From Bacteroidota bacterium (GTDB taxonomy: Bacteria > Bacteroidota > Bacteroidia > Bacteroidales > Prolixibacteraceae), in the NCBI GenBank assembly GCA_023251435.1, contig JAHEYU010000037.1:1-55325 (forward strand): 55,325 nt of DNA. Direction: 5' to 3'. Below the pieces are notes generated by a model. That model made no database searches. It saw only the letters and a program-made list of their open reading frames with translations, and had not been told where the DNA came from. The position numbers and the translations under genes were made by a program. Positions within the stretch are counted from its first letter, which is position 1, and every line of letters starts with the position of its first letter. This document shows positions 33,902 to 42,515 of this stretch, piece after piece.

Positions 33902-36091
33902 TTATTTTACAAACAACAGTTCTCTGTATTTTGGCAATGGCCACAATTCGTTGTCAACAATCAGCTCGAGTTTGTCGATATGATAACGAATATCTTCGAG
34001 GTAAGGTCTCACACTTTTTTCGTAAGCATAAGCTTTTTCTTTCTCTCCTTCGATGATATTGGCTGTTTTGCGGGCTTCGATCATTTCTTTCACCTTCGCT
34101 TTGATCGATGAAACATGACCGCCAATTTCTCTGATCAGTTCAATACGGCCTTCAGCCAGTGATTTATATTCCTCTTCGCTAAATACAATTTTCAGGTTCT
34201 TAACGTTTTCAAGCAACATCGACTGGTACTGAACAGCAGTTGGTACAATGTGGTTGATAGCCAAATCACCTAAAACGCGTGCTTCGATCTGGATTTTCTT
34301 GGTGTATTTTTCCAATTCAACTTCAACGCGTCCTTCAAGTTCTCTTTCGCTTAAAACTCCCAATTTACAGTACATTTCAACTACTCGTTTGTCGTGAAGC
34401 GACTCCAGTGAAGTTGGCACGCTGGTAATGTTGGTCAATCCGCGACGGGCGGCTTCAATTTTCCATTCTTCGCTGTAACCGTTTCCGTCGAAACGGATTG
34501 GTTTTGACTCGATGATGAGTTTTTTTAGTATCTGGAAAATGGCTTCGTCTTTTTTAACTCCACCTTCTACTAATTTATCAACTTCAACTTTAAATTTGAT
34601 TAGCTGATCGGCTACGGCAGTATTCAATGCAATCATTGCCGAAGCGCAGTTTGCTGAAGAACCTACTGCGCGGAATTCGAAACGGTTTCCGGTAAATGCA
34701 AATGGAGAAGTTCTGTTACGGTCGGTGTTGTCGAGAATAATTTCAGGAATACGACCAATATTTAATTTGAGTGCGGTTTTTTCATCCGGAGTCATCTTGC
34801 GGTCAACTACTGCAACTTCCATTAAATCGAGCATTTTGGTAATTTCAGTTCCAAGGAATGCCGAAATAATTGCTGGTGGAGCTTCGTTTGCACCCAAACG
34901 GTGTGTGTTTGGAGCAGTAAGTATGCTTGCACGCAACATATCCTGATTTACATGCAATGCCTTCATGGTATTTATCACAAATGTCAGGAATTGCAAGTTC
35001 GATTTTGGATTTTTCCCCGGTGAATAGAGGTTAACTCCGGTATCAGTAGTCAAAGACCAGTTGTTGTGTTTACCTGATCCGTTAATACCTGCAAATGGTT
35101 TTTCATGAAAAAGAACGGCGAAATTGTGGCGACGTGCAATCTTTTTCATTAAATCCATGATCATCTGATTGTGATCGTTCGCCAAATTTAATTCTTCGTA
35201 GATCGGAGCGAGCTCGAACTGGTTTGGTGCAACCTCGTTGTGACGGGTTTTTACCGGAATACCTAATTTGTATGCTTCGTTTTCCAAATCTTCCATGAAA
35301 CGGAAAACCCGTGTTGGTATTGAACTGAAATAATGGTCGTCTAACTGCTGATCTTTAGATGCAGAGTGTCCCATCAAAGTACGTCCGGTTAACATCAGGT
35401 CGGGGCGAGCCATGAACAAGGCTTCGTCAACCAGAAAATATTCCTGTTCCCAACCTAAATTGGTATTTACTTTGGTGACGCTTTTATCGAACATCTGGCA
35501 CACTTCAGTTGCAGCTTTATCCATAGCAGCAATTGCACGCAATAATGGTGTTTTATAATCGAGTGCTTCTCCGGTATATGAAATAAAGATGGTCGGAATA
35601 GTCAATGTATTGTCAACGATAAAAGCAGGAGAAGATGGATCCCATGCAGTATAACCACGAGCCTCGAAAGTTTGACGGATACCACCACTTGGGAAAGAAG
35701 AAGCATCGGGTTCCTGTTGCGAAAGCATTGATCCAGATAATGATTCAACAACACCACCGTTCTCTCCATGAACAACAAATGCATCATGTTTCTCGGCAGT
35801 ACCATCGGTTAATGGATGAAACCAGTGAGTAATGTGTGTAGCACCGTTTTCCAGCGCCCATGCTTTCATGCCTTGTGCAACCTGATCTGCCATTTTACGG
35901 TCGATCGGAGTTCCATTGTCAACAGCATCTATAACAGCTTTGTATGCTTCTTTCGACAGGTATTTCTTCATTTTTGGGCGATCGAAAACATTCTTGCCAT
36001 AAAAGTCAGAAACGAGGTTTTCTTCACGTTTAACGTCTACAGGTTTTCTTGTAAGAACCTCTTCAAGGGCTCTAAATCTGAATTGTGCCAT
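33902..36091 (-). CDS. glnN: Glutamine synthetase type III
   Basis: 729 residues, the length of GSIII (dodecameric, ATP + glutamate + ammonia to glutamine) and much longer than GSI. Markers: THWFHPLTDGTAEKHD (about 100-115, GSIII-specific N-terminal region), LGWEQEYFLVDEA (metal-binding glutamates), TRHNEVAPNQFELAPIYEE, FAGINGSGKHNNWSL (glutamate/ATP site), DNTDRNRTSPFAFTGNRFEF (ATP and metal) and a long helical C-terminus. It assimilates ammonia in the cytosol together with glutamate dehydrogenase, whose gene is 6 kb away. Transcription appears monocistronic with its own terminator. Confidence 0.97.
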   Translation of the reverse strand: MAQFRFRALEEVLTRKPVDVKREENLVSDFYGKNVFDRPKMKKYLSKEAYKAVIDAVDNGTPIDRKMADQVAQGMKAWALENGATHITHWFHPLTDGTAEKHDAFVVHGENGGVVESLSGSMLSQQEPDASSFPSGGIRQTFEARGYTAWDPSSPAFIVDNTLTIPTIFISYTGEALDYKTPLLRAIAAMDKAATEVCQMFDKSVTKVNTNLGWEQEYFLVDEALFMARPDLMLTGRTLMGHSASKDQQLDDHYFSSIPTRVFRFMEDLENEAYKLGIPVKTRHNEVAPNQFELAPIYEELNLANDHNQMIMDLMKKIARRHNFAVLFHEKPFAGINGSGKHNNWSLTTDTGVNLYSPGKNPKSNLQFLTFVINTMKALHVNQDMLRASILTAPNTHRLGANEAPPAIISAFLGTEITKMLDLMEVAVVDRKMTPDEKTALKLNIGRIPEIILDNTDRNRTSPFAFTGNRFEFRAVGSSANCASAMIALNTAVADQLIKFKVEVDKLVEGGVKKDEAIFQILKKLIIESKPIRFDGNGYSEEWKIEAARRGLTNITSVPTSLESLHDKRVVEMYCKLGVLSERELEGRVEVELEKYTKKIQIEARVLGDLAINHIVPTAVQYQSMLLENVKNLKIVFSEEEYKSLAEGRIELIREIGGHVSSIKAKVKEMIEARKTANIIEGEKEKAYAYEKSVRPYLEDIRYHIDKLELIVDNELWPLPKYRELLFVK

Positions 36092-36160
36092 AATCTTAAA
36101 AATTTAATCGTTTATTTTTTTGTTAAAGTCTTTCTGTGTTTTTTTTAAATTTTGATGAAG

Positions 36161-36168
36161 CAAAAATA
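36161..36168 (-). promoter_or_regulatory. Probable -7 element of glnN
   Basis: On the minus strand TATTTTTG fits TAnnTTTG, 69 bases before ATG 36091. The surrounding sequence is too AT-rich to define the -33 box. Confidence 0.4.
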
Positions 36169-36341
36169 TATAAAAAATGAAATGTATATATAAAAATATA
36201 GGTTATTGAGTAAAAATTTACAATTAATTTAGAAATAAGATATAAAAAAAACGGCAGTAAGATGAAAAAGTGTATAAAAAAACAGAAAGTATCTGTTTTT
36301 CGGTTTTTCTATTTGTAAGAACAGGTTTGCAATTTATGGTG

Positions 36342-36381
36342 CAAAAAAAAACATCCTTCACGATTTTAACCGGAAGGATGT
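36342..36381 (-). terminator. Terminator of the DEAD-box helicase gene
   Basis: ACATCCTTC (36351-36359) pairs with GAAGGATGT (36373-36381) across 13 bases; on the minus strand a run of nine T follows. It lies 25 bases after the stop. Confidence 0.85.
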
Positions 36382-36405
36382 TTTTGATGACTGATATAGA
36401 TATTC

Positions 36406-37638
36406 CTACTTTTTCTTCTTTTTAGTTGTTTTCTTATTGGGTACTTCATCAAGCATTAGCGATTTCCAATCGCTCGGATTATCTTCGGACAGATCAATGG
36501 TTGCAGTATATTCTTCCTTGTCGATAATCAGCACTTTTACTTTTTGATCAAGAAAAGTTTCAATTTCATCCAGTACTGGTTTTTCTTCAAGACTACAAAA
36601 CGATATGGCCATTCCTTTTCTGATGCCGCGGCCAGTTCGTCCAACACGGTGAACGTAATTCTCGGCCACTTCAGGCAAATCGTAATTGATCACATAGTCA
36701 ACATCGGGAATATCGATACCTCTTGCACTAACATCGGTTGCAATCAGAACTTTAACTTCACCCGATCTGAAACGATTCAATACATCTATCCGGTCTTTTT
36801 GTTCTTTGTCGCCATGAATAGTGATACTTTTTATATCGACTCTCTCCATTGCCTTAAACACTCTTTCTGCCCTGACTTTGGTCCGTACAAAAACGAGGAT
36901 TTTTGAATCAGGTTTTTCTTTTACAAGTCGTTCCAGAAAAAATCGTTTGTCATCCATGTCTATCATGGCAACAGAGTGGGTCACATTTTTTGCCACCGGA
37001 TTTTTGGGTGATATTTCTATTCGGATGGGGTTTGTTACCAGCGAGTAGGCTAATTCTTTAATTTCAGGACTAATTGTGGCCGAGAAAAACAAGGTCTGCC
37101 TGTTTTTTGGAAGATAATGAATTAGTTGTCTGATATCCTTGATAAAACCTAGTGCGAGCATGTGGTCAGCTTCGTCGAGCACTAAAATTTGAATTTTGTC
37201 GAGCAGAAGGTGCCCCTGACTCACCAAATCAAACATTCGCCCGGGAGTTGCCACCAAAATGTCAACGCCGTTTTTTAGAGTCGAAATCTGCGGATCCTGA
37301 TCGACACCACCGAAAACGCAGGCTGTTTTAACTCTGGTATGTTGGCCAATGGTTTGAAATACTTCGGTAATCTGCAAGGCAAGTTCGCGTGTTGGAACCA
37401 TCACAAGGCAAAAAATGTATTCGCTGCGACTGCTGCTTTTTAATTGATGAATAATGTCGATAACGGGAATAGCAAAGGCTGCGGTTTTCCCTGTACCGGT
37501 TTGCGCAATGGCAAGTACGTCATCCCCTTTCAAAATGGGGGTGATAGCTTTGTATTGAATGTCGGTGGGGCGGCGAAAGCCTGAAGCAAGCAGGTTTTTT
37601 TTTATTTCTGGAGAAATGCGGTAATCTTCAAATTTCAT
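36406..37638 (-). CDS. DEAD-box ATP-dependent RNA helicase (RhlE-like)
   Basis: 410 residues from ATG 37638 (MKFEDYRISPEIKKNLL); a longer frame starts 11 codons upstream but MKFEDY is family-typical. All superfamily 2 motifs are present: Q-motif GFRRPTDIQYKAI, motif I AQTGTGKT, Ia PTRELA, II VLDEADHM, III FFSATIS, V ATDVSARGIDIPDVDYVINYD, VI HRVGRTGR. The C-terminus is lysine-rich (KKTTKKKKK), common in RNA-binding helicases. It remodels RNA in ribosome assembly or mRNA decay, often cold-induced. The closest bacterial type by layout is RhlE; the exact subfamily is inferred. Confidence 0.93.
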   Translation of the reverse strand: MKFEDYRISPEIKKNLLASGFRRPTDIQYKAITPILKGDDVLAIAQTGTGKTAAFAIPVIDIIHQLKSSSRSEYIFCLVMVPTRELALQITEVFQTIGQHTRVKTACVFGGVDQDPQISTLKNGVDILVATPGRMFDLVSQGHLLLDKIQILVLDEADHMLALGFIKDIRQLIHYLPKNRQTLFFSATISPEIKELAYSLVTNPIRIEISPKNPVAKNVTHSVAMIDMDDKRFFLERLVKEKPDSKILVFVRTKVRAERVFKAMERVDIKSITIHGDKEQKDRIDVLNRFRSGEVKVLIATDVSARGIDIPDVDYVINYDLPEVAENYVHRVGRTGRGIRKGMAISFCSLEEKPVLDEIETFLDQKVKVLIIDKEEYTATIDLSEDNPSDWKSLMLDEVPNKKTTKKKKK

Positions 37639-37771
37639 AGTACGAATCAATTTTTCGGTACAAAGAAACACATTTTTGCCGGAATCTTGGATTAACTATT
37701 TTTTGTATGGTTTGAAGATAGAATTTGAGACCTTCCTAAACGAAGAACAACGGGGAAATATAAAACAAAAA

Positions 37772-37795
37772 AGGGAAGCCATTTCTGACTTCCCT
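37772..37795 (-). terminator. Terminator of the ExbB/ExbD operon
   Basis: AGGGAAG (37772-37778) pairs with CTTCCCT (37789-37795); on the minus strand TTTTTTGTTTTA follows. It begins 23 bases after the last exbD stop. Confidence 0.85.
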
Positions 37796-37818
37796 GTATA
37801 ATATAGAAATTGTGATTT

Positions 37819-38292
37819 CTATTTGTTTGGTACAGATTTGCGAGATGAGTAGTTGATGTGCAATGCAGCTGCTTTGCGCAATTCCTGCTTGATCTCTCCA
37901 ACAATTTGCATTTTTGTGAACTCGTCAACTTTTAATGAAGTTACCATAAAAGGAATTTCAGCTTCCTCTCTGGCTGCACGTTCAGCAAGAATAAAATCGG
38001 GAATGTCAGAAACTTTTGCAAACTGGTCGTTAAGCTGGATACGAGGCTCTGTTCCAAATATTTTTGAATATTTTGGAACCGGTGGGCCAACATAAATATA
38101 GCTTACCAGTGATTTCTTTTCCAATTTAGAAATTTCAGTTGCAACTGGAGTTTTCACTTTCACCAATAAACTTACGTCTCTGATTGTCGTAGTAACCATG
38201 AAGAAGAAAAGAAGCATGAAAACGATGTCAGGCAGTGATGCAGTCGATATTGCAGGAGTTTCTTTTTTCCCGCTTTCTTTAAACTTTGACAT
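37819..38292 (-). CDS. exbD: ExbD/TolR-family energy-transduction protein (second copy)
   Basis: 157 residues. A short cytosolic N-terminus and one transmembrane helix carry the conserved acidic residue: SLPDIVFMLLFFFMVTTTIR (Asp in the PDIVF motif), followed by a periplasmic domain (about 50-157). It couples proton flow through ExbB to TonB for outer-membrane receptors. ATG overlaps the upstream exbD stop by one base (TAATG), so translation is coupled. Two consecutive exbD genes of different length are usual in Bacteroidota. Confidence 0.9.
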   Translation of the reverse strand: MSKFKESGKKETPAISTASLPDIVFMLLFFFMVTTTIRDVSLLVKVKTPVATEISKLEKKSLVSYIYVGPPVPKYSKIFGTEPRIQLNDQFAKVSDIPDFILAERAAREEAEIPFMVTSLKVDEFTKMQIVGEIKQELRKAAALHINYSSRKSVPNK

Positions 38293-38870
38293 TACTTTTT
38301 CCCTCCTATAGTTTTTGGTTCAGCTTCTGATATTCTGGATGGAATTGCGTCCCGGATTGCTTCTTTCTGCTCAGAGGTAAGATCATCGTATCTTTTACCA
38401 AATTTTCGGGTAGAAAGCTCATTTCTAACTTCATTAACCGCTGCAACTAATTCGTTCTGTACGTTAATGTACATCCCATATTGAGTTCCATGGTCATTAC
38501 GGAGAGAAATAACTCCCTTAGTGACTTCAAAGCTTCCGAGTAAAGGTATTTCGGTTGTTTTCGTCTCAGGTAAAGATTCGATGTTATTCGGATTTGTCAG
38601 GAATTCTTTGGTTTTTTCCCGAAGATATTCAACGCGCATCAACTCACCTTCAACCATTAAACGATTGTTTGCATCCAACAACACGGAGAAAACATTTCGT
38701 TCTTTAATCGGAGGGGTATCATCCTGCTCCTGATTTTCAGGTGGCATTTGTGGCAGTACTCGTTCCAAACCGCTATCAACGTCCATTGATGTTGCTGTAA
38801 TGAAGAAGATAAGTAGCATGAAAGCAATGTCGGCCATTGATGCAGAAGGTATTTCTGGTGTTTTTCTCAT
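38292..38870 (-). CDS. exbD: ExbD/TolR-family energy-transduction protein (first copy)
   Basis: 192 residues. The N-terminal helix has the ExbD signature SMADIAFMLLIFFITATSMD with the proton-relay Asp, preceded by PEIPSA. The periplasmic part (about 35-192) is longer than in the second copy and contains an insertion around 95-150 (ETKTTEIPLLGSFEVTKGVI), fitting the larger Bacteroidota ExbD type. Together with the ExbB encoded upstream it powers TonB-dependent uptake, for example by the receptor at 16.9-19.3 kb (inferred). Confidence 0.9.
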   Translation of the reverse strand: MRKTPEIPSASMADIAFMLLIFFITATSMDVDSGLERVLPQMPPENQEQDDTPPIKERNVFSVLLDANNRLMVEGELMRVEYLREKTKEFLTNPNNIESLPETKTTEIPLLGSFEVTKGVISLRNDHGTQYGMYINVQNELVAAVNEVRNELSTRKFGKRYDDLTSEQKEAIRDAIPSRISEAEPKTIGGKK

Positions 38871-38904
38871 ATTGCTTTTTTTCCTACGTTTTTAAAACCA
38901 GCCA

Positions 38905-39360
38905 TTATCTGAAAATACTAGAAATAGATGACCACACAATTGCCAACAATGCAATAGCACTTAAAATATATGTGGCAATTAGCCCGGTTCCTGTCCAAAG
39001 CATGATATTTGGAGTAATTGTACCATCGGCTACAAATTTTTCAGCTCCATAAAATTTAGGTATCGCGCTATCAGAGAATAGATAAGAGATCAGAATTACG
39101 CCTCCCATAAAACCTAAACCAATTAAAGAACCTTTTAAAGCCTTTTTGTCAGAAATTGTATTACCAAATTCCAAAACCAAGGCTGCTACACAGGCGATGC
39201 CAAGCAAAACATAAGTCCAATACAAATTCGTCGAAATCCAGGTTGACATGCTTTCATTTGCCATATTTGAGTCAAGATTGGATAACAATGAAATAATCAG
39301 AAATAATGAAATGCCTAGAATTACCCATAACATTATACTTGTTATTTTAGCAAATTTCAT
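38905..39360 (-). CDS. Conserved-type small membrane protein inside the ExbB/ExbD operon
   Basis: 151 residues with about four predicted helices: IMLWVILGISLFLIISLLS (near 10-27), LYWTYVLLGIACVAALVLEF (about 46-66), LIGLGFMGGVILISYLF (about 79-95) and LIATYILSAIALLAIVWSS (about 125-145). I do not recognise a named family. It lies 7 bases after exbB and 34 before the first exbD, so it is almost certainly an operon member and may be an accessory subunit of the TonB motor. Nothing in it suggests an enzyme. Confidence 0.7.
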   Translation of the reverse strand: MKFAKITSIMLWVILGISLFLIISLLSNLDSNMANESMSTWISTNLYWTYVLLGIACVAALVLEFGNTISDKKALKGSLIGLGFMGGVILISYLFSDSAIPKFYGAEKFVADGTITPNIMLWTGTGLIATYILSAIALLAIVWSSISSIFR

Positions 39361-39367
39361 AGGGCAA

Positions 39368-40186
39368 TTATTTTTTAATGTTGTACTTTACCAAAAGGTC
39401 GATTAACGAAATTGAGGCGTCTTCCATACTATTTACAATGCTGTCGATTTTAGAAACACTGTAGTTGTAGAATACCTGAAGAATCATAGCTACGATCAAA
39501 CCACCAATGGTTGTGATCAATGCAACTTTAATACCACCGGCTACCAATGAAGGACTAATATCTCCGGCGACTTCGATAGCATCGAAAGCCTGAACCATCC
39601 CGATTACTGTACCCAAGAATCCAAGCATAGGACCAAGAGCAATAAACAATGCAATCCAAACCAATCCTTTTTCAAGTAAGTTTGACTGAACACCACCATA
39701 AGCAACAACTGTTTTTTCTACAACATCCAATCCTTCGTGTGAACGATCCAATCCCTGATAGAAAATACTTGCAACAGGACCACGTGTGTTGCGACATACT
39801 TCTTTAGCTGCCTCAATTCCACCTGTGTTAAGTGCTTCTTCGATTTTTTCGAGTAATTTTTTGTTGTTAGTAGTTGCAAGATTCAGATAAATAACTCTTT
39901 CAATGGCAATTGCAAGACCTAAAATCATACAAATAAGGATTGAAGCCATAAAGCCCGGACCCCCTTCAATAAATTTTTGTTTCAATGCGCTGTGAAATGA
40001 TTGACCTGTTTCTGCCTGAGCAGCTGCTTTTTCTTCCTGATCAACAACTGCCACTGGTGGAGCTGGTGTTGCTGCTTTTACCTCAGTTGTTGCTTCCGTA
40101 GCGGCAGCTTCCTGAGCAACTACATTGTCTGATGCTGTGAAATACAGCATTCCGAGAACTGCTATTAACGCAAATAGTTTTTTCAT
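39368..40186 (-). CDS. exbB: ExbB/TolQ/MotA-family proton channel
   Basis: 272 residues. An N-terminal signal-like helix (MKKLFALIAVLGMLYFTAS) and an Ala/Pro/Glu-rich linker (about 24-60) precede the channel core: helix 1 FMASILICMILGLAIAIERV, then the cytosolic domain (about 100-165), and helices 2-3 KGLVWIALFIALGPMLGFLGTVIGM and GIKVALITTIGGLIVAMILQ with the conserved MotA_ExbB pattern. It forms the pentameric proton channel with ExbD. It is first in an operon exbB - membrane protein - exbD - exbD. No TonB gene is in the unit. Confidence 0.93.
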   Translation of the reverse strand: MKKLFALIAVLGMLYFTASDNVVAQEAAATEATTEVKAATPAPPVAVVDQEEKAAAQAETGQSFHSALKQKFIEGGPGFMASILICMILGLAIAIERVIYLNLATTNNKKLLEKIEEALNTGGIEAAKEVCRNTRGPVASIFYQGLDRSHEGLDVVEKTVVAYGGVQSNLLEKGLVWIALFIALGPMLGFLGTVIGMVQAFDAIEVAGDISPSLVAGGIKVALITTIGGLIVAMILQVFYNYSVSKIDSIVNSMEDASISLIDLLVKYNIKK

Positions 40187-40363
40187 CTTTGTTTTAAATT
40201 TTAATTAGTAAATCTCCTAAGTTTTTAAATTGTATTTATTGGTATTGATTTATTGATCATCAAATCAGTCTGTTGTGTTCACTTTTATGGCAGATTGCCT
40301 GGTGGCCGTAATTTGTTTTTCAGTAAAATAAATTCAGTATTTATAAGAACTAACTAATGAAAG

Positions 40364-40451
40364 CGGAGAGAGAGGGATTCGAACCCTCGGTACCCTTTTG
40401 AGGTACACACGCTTTCCAGGCGTGCCAGTTAAGCCGCTCCTGCATCTCTCC
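40364..40451 (-). tRNA. tRNA-Ser(GGA)
   Basis: On the minus strand GGAGAGA (5' acceptor) pairs with TCTCTCC at the 3' end, with G as discriminator. The anticodon stem-loop reads CGCCTGGAAAGCG, giving anticodon GGA. A long variable arm (GTACC..GGTACC) and T-arm GAGGGTTCGAATCCCTC confirm a class II serine tRNA of 88 bases. CCA is not encoded. Confidence 0.97.
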
Positions 40452-40519
40452 AATACTCGTCTGGCACTCTTTTTTTTCAGGGCTGCAAATTACAAAAAAA
40501 AATGTAACAACGAAAAAAG

Positions 40520-41551
40520 CTATTCACTAATTTCCCCAATCAAACTTTTATTTAAGTGAAGCTTTATTTCTTCATGTTCTAATCCTTGTCCCAGCAGGAA
40601 CATCAGCTTGGTGATTGCCGCTTCTGTCGTCATATCTTTACCACTCACCACTCCGGCATTCAGCAGTTCGGCACTGGTTTCGTATTGCCCCATGTTTACT
40701 GCTCCTCCCTGACATTGAGTGATATTCAGGAAAATTATTTTCCTTTTAATGGCATTTTTTATCTGGCTGATCATCCATCTGGAAGTGGGGATATTGCCCG
40801 ATCCGAAAGATTCCAGAACTACTCCCTTTAAACCTGGAATATTCAGTATATTTTCAAAAACCATTCGTCCGATACCCGGAAAAATTTTTAGAATTACTAC
40901 GTTTTCGTCGAAATGGCTGCGTATTTTCAGTATCCCTTTATTTGCTGAACGGTGAATGTTCTCGTGAAAATATTTTATTTCGACACCAGCAGTGGCTAAC
41001 GGTGGGTAATTTACAGAAGAAAATGCACTGAAATCGTCGGCATGGCGTTTTGATATCCGGTTGCCCCGAAGTAGTTTCGAATTAAAATATACACAGACTT
41101 CAGGCACGATGGCTGTATTGTTTCTTTTTGCAGCTGCAATTTGAATGGAAGTAATCAGATTTTCTTTTCCATCAGTGCGTAATATTCCGATTGGAAGCTG
41201 TGATCCGGTTAAAACAATGGGTTTGTCGAGATTCTCGAACATGTAGCTAAGAGCAGAAGCGGTGTAGGCCATGGTATCGGTGCCGTGCAAAATCACAAAT
41301 CCATCGTATTTACTGTAGTTTCGTTCGATGGTGTTGGCGATTTTTACCCAAATAGCCGTAGTCATATTCGACGAATCGATTGGAGGGGAAAAAGTAACAA
41401 CCTGAAGATTGTATCCCAGGCGGTTAAGATCCGGGACTTCCTCTTGTATCTGGTCAAATTTTACCGGAACAAGAATACCGTTGGCTGATTTTTGTACCAT
41501 CCCGATGGTACCACCGGTATAAATAATGAGAATAGATGGCTTGCTTTCCAC
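40520..41551 (-). CDS. ansA: Type I (cytosolic) L-asparaginase
   Basis: 343 residues. The start is a GTG at 41551, since an in-frame TAA lies two codons before it and no ATG is nearby. The first catalytic threonine lies in IIYTGGTIGM (residues 9-18), and the second motif is LHGTDTMAYTASAL with the Thr-Asp pair. TGSQLPIGILRTDG and NRISKRHADDFSAFSS match AnsA. There is no signal peptide, so it acts in the cytosol, releasing ammonia from asparagine. It follows TatD by 30 bases and may share its transcript. It fits the local concentration of nitrogen genes (gdhA, glnN). Confidence 0.95.
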   Translation of the reverse strand: MESKPSILIIYTGGTIGMVQKSANGILVPVKFDQIQEEVPDLNRLGYNLQVVTFSPPIDSSNMTTAIWVKIANTIERNYSKYDGFVILHGTDTMAYTASALSYMFENLDKPIVLTGSQLPIGILRTDGKENLITSIQIAAAKRNNTAIVPEVCVYFNSKLLRGNRISKRHADDFSAFSSVNYPPLATAGVEIKYFHENIHRSANKGILKIRSHFDENVVILKIFPGIGRMVFENILNIPGLKGVVLESFGSGNIPTSRWMISQIKNAIKRKIIFLNITQCQGGAVNMGQYETSAELLNAGVVSGKDMTTEAAITKLMFLLGQGLEHEEIKLHLNKSLIGEISE

Positions 41552-41581
41552 GTGTTATTTTGCTTATTAACTGATGGATAA

Positions 41582-42346
41582 TTATATCCCAAATAGTTTT
41601 CGTGCGTTTTCGGTGGTAACCTTTGCAATGTCACCAATTGTCATTTGGTGAAGGTCGGCAATTTTTTGCGCAATATAAACAAGGTACGAACTTTCATTTC
41701 GTTTGCCGCGAAAAGGAACTGGAGTCAAATAGGGCGAATCGGTTTCGAGGATAAGGTGCGAAGGGTCAATCTTTCTGATCACTTCGTCCAGTCCGCTTTT
41801 TTTAAATGTGACAATACCGCCTACGCCAATTTTGAAACCAAGATCGATAATTAATTGTGCCTGCTCCAAAGTTCCGGTAAAACTATGAAAAACACCGTTC
41901 AGTTTTTTATCCTTTTCTTCCAGTAATACATTATATACTTCGTCAAACGAATCGCGAACATGAATCACTACAGGTAATTCGTATTGGCGGGCAAGTTCGA
42001 GCTGATAACGAAATGCGTGAGTTTGTTCTTCCAGAAAAGAGGTTTCCCAGTACAAATCGATGCCAATTTCGCCAATACCGTAAAACTTCCGTTTTTTCAG
42101 CCAGTATTCCACTACCTGTAATTCTTCCTGATAATCGTGATTTACAGAAGTTGGATGCAATCCCATTAACGGAACACAAATATGCGGATAGGTGTCAGCC
42201 ATATCGAGCAGATTCTTTACCGACGAACTGTCGATGTTTGGAAGAATAATTTTCCTGACATCATTGGAGTAAGCCCGCTGAATGATTTCATCACGATCGT
42301 GAATGAAGTCGGTTGAATAAATATGAGAATGGGTATCAATCAACAT
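41582..42346 (-). CDS. tatD: TatD-family metal-dependent deoxyribonuclease
   Basis: 254 residues from ATG 42346 (MLIDTHSHIYS); a TTG three codons upstream is less likely. A TIM-barrel hydrolase: metal ligands in IDTHSH at the N-terminus, GEIGIDLYWE with the catalytic Glu, PVVIHVRDSFDE and GVFHSFTG histidines, and LETDSPYLTP with the conserved Asp near the C-terminus. Family members are 3'-5' exonucleases in DNA repair and quality control. It starts just upstream of ansA on the minus strand. Confidence 0.93.
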   Translation of the reverse strand: MLIDTHSHIYSTDFIHDRDEIIQRAYSNDVRKIILPNIDSSSVKNLLDMADTYPHICVPLMGLHPTSVNHDYQEELQVVEYWLKKRKFYGIGEIGIDLYWETSFLEEQTHAFRYQLELARQYELPVVIHVRDSFDEVYNVLLEEKDKKLNGVFHSFTGTLEQAQLIIDLGFKIGVGGIVTFKKSGLDEVIRKIDPSHLILETDSPYLTPVPFRGKRNESSYLVYIAQKIADLHQMTIGDIAKVTTENARKLFGI

Positions 42347-42444
42347 TTTCTGCAAAATTTGGCCAAAATAAGAGAAAATTAACCACCTAAATATGAAGCG
42401 AATATTATTTTATTGCTTCAAAAGAAGTTTTTTGTCTTAAAAAA

Positions 42445-42493
42445 GGAGTGTCCTGAAATCTATTTCTCTTAACAGATTTGCAGGACACTCCTG
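42445..42493 (-). terminator. Terminator of gdhA
   Basis: An 18-base arm (42445-42462, starting AGGAGTGTCCTG) pairs almost fully with 42475-42493 (ending CAGGACACTCCT); on the minus strand T-rich TTTTTTAAGAC follows. It starts 22 bases after the gdhA stop. Confidence 0.85.
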
Positions 42494-42515
42494 AAATATA
42501 TAACGAATTGATTGA

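Larger units (their letters stand above)
36092..36405. other. Intergenic region between glnN and the helicase gene
   Basis: 314 AT-rich bases with no gene. It holds the leader and -7 box of glnN and, at the far end, the helicase terminator. No P-II or NtrC-like site was recognised. Confidence 0.6.
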
